Assembly: GCA_964019695.1 (NCBI GenBank)
Contig: OZ026524.1
Span: forward strand, 18,283,509 to 18,347,508
Length of the DNA stretch: 64,000 nt
Direction: 5' to 3'
Origin: Loripinus fragilis
Lineage: Eukaryota > Mollusca > Bivalvia > Lucinida > Lucinidae
Of this stretch, positions 56,791 through 64,000 are shown piece after piece. Position numbers and translations under genes: made by a program. Every line of letters begins with the position of its first letter. Positions within the stretch are counted from its first letter, which is position 1. Below the pieces are notes generated by a model, which had not been told where the DNA came from, did not search any database, and saw only the letters and a list, made by a program, of their open reading frames with translations.

Positions 56791-57870
56791 CTGTCAACGA
56801 GGCCCTTATATGACATCCTTTATGGGAAACATATTTCTGACTTGACTGCAAAGAAAAGCAAGAGAATAACAAAAACGTGCGCCTTTCCCGCCCCTTTCAA
56901 TCTATGCTTTAAATACGTTGAACATGCTCAGTTAAATTTGAATTATTATGAAATAAAGCTGGTCTGTCAAAGCTTCATAAAAGACAGTAATTTCATTGTC
57001 TGGCCCATCTATATCATGCCGATTCAATTATGTCGTCAATCTTGTCTTTTCTTGATGGGAAAATTATATTTTCTGCTGTCTATGTGATTATCTCTAGCGG
57101 TAATAAAGATAGACAATTCGCTCAGTATTTAACGCTTAGAGTGCCGGTACCGATTGGCCCAAAACGGGATAAGTTTACGCGCAAATAAAATAGTTCCAAA
57201 CACGATGGGTTTCTCAACATTTAATGTAGACTGCGTTACGTCCTTGAAATGTGATTCGATTTCAAATGGTCTGCCACAGGAAAGTCTATGTCTGTTTAGA
57301 AACAATTGGGTTACCCATGTACATAATGTACTTGAGATATAGAACTGTACCTATCATATTGGTGACGCGCGAATACTCAAACGCAGTCTGCGTGCGCACA
57401 CAATGAAAGAAATTAAAGGCAATAAAAGCTCATAGCAAAACCTGGATCTCCGGCCCCAGTGGAAAGGACAGAACGGACATTTAAACTGGGGTTTCGAAGG
57501 TTTTGAAGGTGTGTGATAAGTTCTATTATTCCCAGAACTATTCACTTATTATTCCGCTCATTATCTTAGTCTTAAAGCGGTGAATATATTTAAAAAGCGA
57601 CTAAACGAAGGAGGTTCAACAGCACTTCTCGCTGAACTTTATATCCGTAATTAGAACGTTTCTTGGGCTTGTACAAATTCGAATGCGCACGCCATTTATC
57701 CTACTCCTGAAATATTAGCTTAATATTTACACTTGTCTTCGCTGAGATGAACTTTTATCGAGCTATTGTCTTTATTAGCGGATGAAGACATTTGCCCGCG
57801 TGATTGAGTAATGGCGTCGAGTTTCCGACAGTATATCGCAGGATTCACTATCGCAAATTGATGATGTTAT
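56791..57870. other. No gene recognised
   Basis: Mixed-composition DNA with short frames and no motif. Confidence 0.5.
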
Positions 57871-57920
57871 CCAATCAGTCGGCGCATTGCATTTGAACGT
57901 GTATTAGAAGTATAAATAAA
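57871..57920 (+). promoter_or_regulatory. CCAAT and TATA-like pair, possible core promoter
   Basis: CCAATCAG at 57871-57878 and TATAAATAAA at 57911-57920, 40 bases apart. This spacing is seen in many Pol II promoters. A start site would fall near 57942. It may be chance in AT-rich DNA. Confidence 0.35.
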
Positions 57921-57988
57921 GTCTATTCTTAACTTCTAACAAAGAAAACAAACACAGTTTGCATGTTGGCGCGCTTTAATGTGAGCAA

Positions 57989-58273
57989 ATGAGCAGCGTG
58001 ACATGGAAGGACGTTTTAGACCTTGATGAGATCTATTTAAGAAATACTTGTAAAAGCCCTGCCAGTAACACAGCTTACTTAACCCTTAGATCTTCTCATT
58101 GCCGAAGTACCAGCCCAGCCCTCATGACACCAAACTTTTTTGTTTGGCGAAAACTTGCTGTGATTTTTTACAGCGCAGTATACCACATAGCAATGACGAC
58201 GTGCAAATCAACACGGCAAGATCTCTTGCTCGAATCCGTATACAAAATTTCGTGTGTTGCTCACGTCTGTTAA
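57989..58273 (+). CDS. Hypothetical 94-codon ORF downstream of a promoter-like stretch
   Basis: ATG at 57989, stop TAA at 58271-58273. The product starts MSSVTWKDVLDLDEIYL and is rich in Ser, Thr and Cys, with no domain that I recognise. Residues about 48-68 (FFVWRKLAVIFYSAVYHIAM) are hydrophobic enough for one membrane segment. A nine-codon upstream frame begins at 57963. No splice structure or protein match supports it. It might be a first exon, a lineage-specific small gene or noise. The only positive signs are the ATG start and the CCAAT/TATA-like pair 70-120 bases upstream. Confidence 0.2.
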   Translation: MSSVTWKDVLDLDEIYLRNTCKSPASNTAYLTLRSSHCRSTSPALMTPNFFVWRKLAVIFYSAVYHIAMTTCKSTRQDLLLESVYKISCVAHVC

Positions 58274-58438
58274 GCCGCCTTAGAACTGATTTTTCACGAC
58301 ACTTCGTTCACAAATACCTGATTATTCCCAGTCCGTGCATGACGACTGAGTAATAATATACTGCACAACCTTTGTTAATGCTAGTACCGACTAGACAAAT
58401 ATTCTGCTCTATTCGATGAAACGAGCAGAATGTTAAAA

Positions 58439-58546
58439 AGTTCAACCTTCATGATGTAATGAAGACAGTGGTTGTCGCTAATATTCTACATGAAGCGCTA
58501 GGCGCTTCGTCGAATTTTAGCTCCGTCCACTGTGAAGGTTGAAAAA
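58439..58546. repeat. Inverted repeat with GAAGCGCTAGGCGCTTC core
   Basis: GTTCAACCTTCATG near 58440 faces CACTGTGAAGGTTGAA near 58528. A GAAGCGCTAGGCGCTTC palindrome sits between them. Confidence 0.7.
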
Positions 58547-58564
58547 TGAAATTTTAATTCCTAA

Positions 58565-58566
<2 letters not shown>

Positions 58567-58616
<50 letters not shown>
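58567..58616. repeat. (GA)n microsatellite
   Basis: About 48 bases of uninterrupted GA. Confidence 0.97.
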
Positions 58617-58619
<3 letters not shown>

Positions 58620-58854
58620 ACATATATATTTGCTAAAATTATGCACACTGGCGTTGGTATTATTTTATTACGAAGTGCTCTTTCTTAATACATAGGCTAA
58701 TATGTCAGCCGCGTCTTATGCTATATGGTAGTACATGTAAAGAGATAAAGATCCGCCTGCAAATGCACAAAGACTGATGATTACAATTGATGTTTGCAAC
58801 AAAAATACATGTAGGAAAAATGAAAATATTTGCAAGCACTTTGTTCTTCTTTGT

Positions 58855-59400
58855 AGCTGAGTAGTTCTTCTCTGTAGCTGTGTATTTTTTTCTGTAGCTG
58901 GGTAGTTGTATCTGTAGATGAATAATCTTTCTCTGTAGCTTGGTAGTTGTTCTCTGTATCTGGGTAGTTGTTCTCTGTAGATGGGTAGTTTTTCTCTGCA
59001 GATGGGTAGTTTTTCTCTGCAGATGGGTAGTTTTTCTCTGTAGATGCGTAGTTTTTTCTCTGTAGCTGGGTAGTTTTTCTCTGTAGCTGGATATTATTTC
59101 TCTGTAGCTGGGTAGTTCTTCTCTGTTGATGGGTAGGTCTTCTCTGTAGCTGGGTAGTACTTCTCTGTCGCTGGGTAGTTCTCCTCTGTAGCTGGGTAAT
59201 TTTTTCTCCGTAGATGTGTAGTTTTTATCTGTAGATGGATCTTTCTCTGTAGCTGGGTAGATCTTCTCTGTAGGTGGGTAGTTCTTCTCTGTAGCTGGGT
59301 AGTTTTCCTCTGTAGCTGGGTAGTTTTTTCTTTGTGACTTGGTAGTTTTTCTCTGTAGCTGGGTACTTTTTCTCTGAAGCTGGGAAGCTTGGCATATTGG
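58855..59400. repeat. ~22-bp minisatellite, about 24 units
   Basis: TCTCTGTAGCTGGGTAGTTT with unit lengths of 21-24. Variants swap GCTG for GATG and lengthen the T-run. G-rich on one strand with a strong strand bias. Confidence 0.95.
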
Positions 59401-59877
59401 TGTGGTTGTTAACTCTTTCCTTGCTTTTGGATACTTTTGTCGTCTGCTGAAAAACTTCGCAAACCGGCAGTTTGGACCCAGATGAGGACCGACAAAACGT
59501 CAGTACTGATCGAGAGACAAATGTTTGACACTCTGATAGTGTTCTTGAAATTTAGTTTTGAACAAAGTCAACATATGATAACAAACACGTGGAAACAAAG
59601 AAGTCCGCGTTTCTCAAAATCTGGCTCTTACAATGTACCATGTTGTGAATGCTTGCAACAAGTGCATTTACATAAACGTCTGATCAAATTAATTGATGTT
59701 CCTGAACAAACAATCTATAAGTTGAATTCATTGAGATTGTTGCATATTTTCTGCAACTTTTTAGTTAATATTCATTACCATTAAGCAACTAAGGCAATAC
59801 GCTAGAATAGCATCCGTCATTAAAACATTTAAGTTTATCTATTTATGACTTACTGTTATTAATGAGTCACAGCATGA
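59401..59877. other. No gene; CAGATGAGGACC repeat piece
   Basis: AGTTTGGACCCAGATGAGGA ... TTTGACACTCTGATAGTGTT at about 59468-59543 matches 55200-55275. The 115-codon frame here lacks an ATG start and overlaps this repeat. Confidence 0.55.
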
Positions 59878-60108
59878 GATTTCCAACAATGTGGTATGTG
59901 CGACAGGCAAATGCTCAGACCAGCCTGCGCATACGCGCAGTCTGATCAGAGCCTTTGCTAGTCGCTTTATATTCTATCAATATTTAGCTACAGATCGACG
60001 TCATAATTATTAAGTTTTTAAGCTTAACAGGAAACTGCACAGGCTCATTTGAGTCTATTCATGTTAAAATGTCACAGTGTTGGAAATCATTGTCACGGCT
60101 CATTTTAG
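59878..60108. mobile_element. PAL element, single arm
   Basis: GAGATTTCCAACAATGTGGT, AGCCTGCGCATACGCGCAGT, CTTTGCTAGTCGC and GTGTTGGAAATCA follow the left arm of 40335-40826. The right arm is missing. Confidence 0.8.
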
Positions 60109-60756
60109 TTTTGAATACCGGTACCACTTGTGTAGTTGGTAATTAATGGGATCGGCGAGCAGCCAAAGCTCACACTAGCTTGCGCTTCTGCACTGTATGC
60201 ACGTAAATGAAAGCTCAGACAAATATCTAGAGCCTGGGTCCCATTGATGTCATAAAATACCTTATTAGCTTTCTTTTGGCGAAGGCTCACGCGAGCCTTT
60301 AGTAATTTAACGGTCTGGCGTCCATCTTCTGTCCACCACATTTGTTTTTTTTTTTTTAAAATATAGATATCTTAGGTGAGATTGCAAACTGTAGTCAAAC
60401 TGACCACAATGACACGGCATGGGACCCTCTGTGTCCCTTTACTTTATGTAAGGCCCAGAATTCTAAATACCGCTCTAATCCTAACACTAGACATTTTGTA
60501 TAATAGTTTTCCAATCCTTTGAAACTGAACAGAGGTATGCAAAGGTCCCGTCCAGACCATGTAATAAAGCATACTTTTTTGAACCAGCACATTCGATTTT
60601 TGGTACATTCGTGAAACGAAGGCTCAGCTGAGCCTTTATATATGAACAGACCTTCCAGAGCCTTTGCTGCACGCATACACAAAAAGGGAAACTCAGGCCA
60701 AATTTAGATCTTTAAATTCACTGAATACATCAGCATGGGGGTTTATGGGAGGCGTT
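60109..60756. other. No gene recognised
   Basis: CGAAGGCTCACGCGAGCCTT near 60280 and CGAAGGCTCAGCTGAGCCTT near 60617 are short hairpin-like relatives. Otherwise nothing. Confidence 0.5.
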
Positions 60757-61035
60757 TGTCCAGGGGCCAATTTCATCAATAAAGTTCGTACGATTTATCT
60801 TAAATTGTGCGTACGTTGTTTTCTGAGAAGTGCGTACGTCAGTTTCATCAAAACATCTTAAATTGTTCGTAAGAACAAAAATTTGCGTTTCACTAAAAAC
60901 GTCGTATTTTTAACTTTTGCCTAACTCCCGCCTCCAAATATCATGTGATTGGCCACGTGCGGACTGTATATAGCCGTGTAAAGTGGTTAAACACAGAGTG
61001 AAAACTACGTAGGTATGTGAAGATAGTTATTAAGA

Positions 61036-61218
61036 AGAAGCATGTGCAGATCAGAATGAAGGCAGGGGGTCCGGCCCTCCATCCCCTTGAAAATCACAAG
61101 TTATATAGGTTTCCATAGAAATTAGCAAGTGGACCACCTGGAAAATGCTGGATCCCCCTCCCAGAGCCTTGCAAACTTGAAGTTTTCCGGGCAAAATTTC
61201 CTGAACCTGCGCATGAGA
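61036..61218. mobile_element. D-repeat, copy 2
   Basis: GGCAGGGGGTCCGGCCCTCC, GAAAATCACAAGTTATATAG, GGACCACCTGGAAAATG and CCTGAACCTGCGCATG match 46583-46866 with internal deletions. Confidence 0.7.
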
Positions 61219-61861
61219 AGACGAGCAGGCGACAGCATACCCCGTTAAGAAATCAATCCCTTTAACTCGGTGCATATACTTGTGTCAGACGTCGGTCTGA
61301 TCTAGAGCCAAACTCTTTGACACTTAGATGACGGGTTTCCCGAAATCATAAGAAACCATGTGCAAGTAAGGCACAAAACAGTAAGATTACCTAAAACCAG
61401 AAAATATACTGAGAGGGGCTAGAAACTGAAGCTTTTTTTTTCTAGCATGTCTGGATGAAAAATAATAATTCAAATTCATTATCTTTTATGAAAGGTGATA
61501 TCCTCAACATCTATCTAATAAACACAATTCACAGAATTAATAGTAATAAGCAGCGGATACAATACTGCCGACAAATTTCGTATTTTCTCGAAATTTGGTC
61601 CTGAGTCTTGGGCAATATGGGCGGTTGTCTCGGCTGTTCTTCACACTCCGATGATTGATTGTTGTAATGCTCAATTACAGATCCCTAAGTGGGACATACT
61701 ATTATCATTTGAACATAAAAGAGATATATCATATTATATTCATAACAAAAATGGTTCATGTAATGTTTCATGAAACTGCGTCCCGAAAATTTCTCGTTTT
61801 CACACTTTATGTTAAGCCATACATGTCGAATGGAGTTTCTTCATTTTAATCTTTTGGACGA

Positions 61862-61926
61862 GCTCATAACCTGATCTGACGCCACCTTGGTTATGTGGCA
61901 TCTGATCTGGGTCTGCACTGTTTGCC
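61862..61926. repeat. Small GATCTGG palindrome
   Basis: CTCATAACCTGATCTGACGC and GTGGCATCTGATCTGGGTC with a GCACTGTTTGCC flank. Same theme as 40972-41037. Confidence 0.55.
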
Positions 61927-62161
61927 AACGTCCCACAAAATGGAGGCAAGGCTTAAATGAGGTAAACATCACAATTCAGGTGCTTGAAATAAGTCGAAAT
62001 TTTCGAAAATGTAAAAATCTAGAATGCAACTTGTTATACGGTTGGCACTGAGATGTTGCTAACCCGGATGTTTGTCCCTTCATGGAGAATGTAAAGTTCT
62101 ACTGAAAGCTCTTGTGAACAGCTCCCACATATAAATACTCATATATGTACAAAGACATACG

Positions 62162-62360
62162 AGGGAGCGCAGTGGCTCAGTGGTAGAGTGCTTGACTCGA
62201 GACCGAAGGGTAGCGGGTTCGAGCCTCACCGGCGTCACTGCGTTGTGGTCCTTGAGCAAGACACATTTATCCTAGCTTAGTACTGGTTAAACCCAGGAAG
62301 AACCGTCCCGCATAACTGAAAGATTGTTGAGTGGACGTAAAGAATCAAATCAAACAAACA
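62162..62360 (+). mobile_element. Complete tRNA-derived SINE (family S2)
   Basis: Head with A box TGGCTCAGTGG (62173-62183) and B box GGTTCGAGCC (62216-62225). A central TCCTTGAGCAAGACACATTT segment follows, which resembles conserved central domains of metazoan SINEs. The tail is GAGTGGACGTAAAGAATCAA then (CAAA)n-type repeats. A 3' fragment lies at 44764-44875. Only one box is off consensus at one base, so it is fairly young. The central domain class is not assigned. Confidence 0.9.
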
Positions 62361-62502
62361 AAAACAAAGACATACGTTTTGAAATTTTATCGAATATTGA
62401 ACGTAGGTTGTTTGACGAAAGCCTCTTGATCATTGTCGTCCCTGGCAGTCAGGCAAACGGACGATGACTTACCCGTACATTTGAATGTGTATATTAGTAT
62501 GT

Positions 62503-62878
62503 TTAAAGCTGCATAGTCTGTAACTTTTGATCTTCTGATTTTAAAAATAATGTTTTTATTTTTCAAGAACGCAGTAAAAATACTCAAATTCAGGTAAACA
62601 TTTTACCATTTCCGTAAATCTTAACAAGTTATCACTATCAAAACAACTGCATTTATGTTAAAATTCAACGGTCTATAATTATTGGAGGGACGCAAATAAT
62701 TACCAACAAGAGAAAAATACACCTATTTGATAAGATAATTCACTTTTCCATGCAGTTTTCAGCTGTACTGAACATTTTTATTGTGAATACATAGCTTAAT
62801 TCTACTTTTACAAATTATTCAAAAAGAAAATATTTTTTTTCGAAAAATGTTCATAGTTACAGAGTATGCAGCTTTAAG
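62503..62878. mobile_element. MITE-like element, ~376 bp, TTTAAAGCTGCATA ends
   Basis: TTTAAAGCTGCATAGTCTGT (62503 onward) is inverted at the right as ACAGAGTATGCAGCTTTAA. The inside is AT-rich with no ORF. Confidence 0.75.
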
Positions 62879-63411
62879 CAATGGTGACATGTGAAAAAGT
62901 ACAAAAATATCCTGTTGATTTAACTACAGAATCCCTTCCCTTAGACGTGATGGTTATGCACAAATTCAGCTACTGATGGCATTGTGGCCATATGCGAATC
63001 TCTTGGTGACAGTATACGGCGTGGTAGGGGAAGGGGTGGGAGAGGTTACTTGGACAAATAAATAACTCATAAGCGCCAAGGAAAGGGGGTCTTATTTTCT
63101 AATTAGTATGCAAATGGTGGTCTTGATAGTAGTACTTTCGAGGTATTAAAACCTTTGTCGATTATTTGCTTTTCAGTCTCTAGAATCGTGTGAAATGCAG
63201 CAGCCTTGGTAGCTAAGTAGTAAGTTAGTAATATTTAAGACAAAGATGTCAGCTGCGACACCTAAATATTTGTCTTAAATATACGACAAAAAGTAAGAAG
63301 TTCGCAAAGTTCAATAGTTTGATTAAACCCGATTTTTAACGTACGAACTTCGTACGATGTTTTTAAGACAAAAACACGTCGTAAACTCGTTGATGAAATT
63401 GGCCCCAGATC

Positions 63412-64000
63412 ATAGCGAAATGTACCAACATCTTTGGAAGGATACACAGGTAGGTATTTTCCATGACCATATCAATAACCATTATCAGTTGAGCATTACC
63501 CCAAGGGCCCTCTTGTCTCATGGAGTGTTCCGTTTGGTTTGTCTTGTTGCTCTAATGTGACCAGAGGGCGGGTAAGACTAATGGGATACATGCGAGAGAA
63601 CAACGTTGCTTCAAGAAAGGATCAGTACCTCCTTTACTATAACACAAACATTTATGCATAACGGAATTTCTCGTCTTATCAGATGAACGAATTCATTTCA
63701 AATTTAAGGGTTGTTGGGTAGTAAGTTTCAATTTCATTTAATTATTAGAAGTACTTTCTGTAAGCAAACAGTACAGAACATGATCAGACGTTCTAACTAG
63801 CCTTAAATGGGTTAAATATCCACAGTCTAGAAAGGGATTGCTTATTGATATTTCTCTTTATCATGTTTATAAACTGCTATAAATTATACCAAAGCAACGA
63901 GAACATTCTCGTTCACTGCAGAAACTGGTAACTTAAATTGTGCTAGCACTACCGTGCCTACACTATTTTTCTTACAGATAATTAAAATGAATTATTCCTC
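63412..64000. other. No gene recognised
   Basis: Unremarkable DNA to the window end. The short frame at 63357-63560 has no support. Confidence 0.5.

Larger units (their letters stand above)
60757..63411. mobile_element. Possible 2.65-kb DNA element with GGGGCCAATTTCATCAA ends
   Basis: CAGGGGCCAATTTCATCAAT (from 60759) is inverted at 63390-63411 (GTTGATGAAATTGGCCCCAG). GTTCGTACG-type and TCTTAAA-type motifs continue inside both ends. No transposase frame. The inside holds a D-repeat, a SINE and a MITE. It may instead be two independent elements in opposite orientation. Confidence 0.5.

Noticed and set aside
57912..57920. Histone gene cluster promoter
   Set aside because: CCAAT and TATA spacing recalls histone promoters, but no histone coding sequence or 3' stem-loop follows.
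59437..59784. 115-codon frame
   Set aside because: Begins at a non-ATG codon and overlaps a dispersed repeat piece.

Overview
The window looks like intergenic DNA from an AT-rich invertebrate genome, most probably a marine mollusc (bivalve-like). That call is an inference. It rests on a dense mix of tRNA-derived SINEs, many short palindromic (MITE-like) DNA elements, LINE fragments, minisatellites and long dinucleotide runs, with no recognisable host gene. I could not assign a species and found no prokaryotic or viral gene arrangement. Most short open frames lie inside repeats or have no supporting signal. The only convincing coding sequences are retroelement proteins; a small ORF behind a CCAAT/TATA-like stretch (57871-58273) is a weak host-gene candidate.

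1-10.5 kb: a direct repeat with no difference in the places I compared (1-2348 = 8110-10457, offset 8109) flanks about 5.8 kb of other DNA. Exactly where the left copy ends there is a TGG-initiated, primer-binding-site-like stretch. A 248-codon coiled-coil ORF starts about 65 bases further on. This is how an LTR retroelement is laid out (LTR, PBS, gag-like ORF, mostly non-coding interior, LTR), with no visible pol. Both putative LTRs carry the same 5'-truncated LINE, which sits in a ~40-bp repeat array. A segmental duplication or an assembly duplication is the alternative.

10.5-28 kb: palindromes, tandem repeats, SINEs and two dispersed repeat families that I call FR1 and FR2. The main blocks are a 55-bp satellite of about 34 units (21.07-22.93 kb) and 29-bp, 97-bp, (CA)n, (AT)n and (GA)n arrays.

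28-37 kb: a large, roughly concentric inverted structure. Outer arms (28.74-29.34 and 36.03-36.59 kb) enclose inner arms built from divergent ~190-bp monomers (29.97-31.27 plus 33.26-34.17 kb forward, 34.17-35.66 kb reverse). This resembles foldback transposons. A 1987-bp element with mariner-like ends and a TA duplication has inserted into one monomer, and the flanking monomer sequence reads through when it is removed.

37-49 kb: more copies of one ~510-560-bp MITE family (MITE-A, five near-complete or truncated copies plus a fragment), a ~490-bp near-complete hairpin (40335-40826), SINEs, and a tandem duplication (45.0-47.35 kb) whose two copies differ by MITE insertions, giving natural filled and empty sites.

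49.6-52.4 kb: an older LINE related to the first one, broken by frameshifts and stops and with its catalytic YADD changed to YADG. 53.4-54.6 kb: a higher-order tandem array of ~133-bp units, each with an internal inverted repeat. 54.8-64 kb: inverted tRNA-like SINE parts, a LINE-like 3' tail, a 22-bp minisatellite, a complete SINE, a small MITE, and a pair of matching inverted ends 2.65 kb apart.

The genes do not form a pathway. The window is best read as layered, nested mobile DNA.
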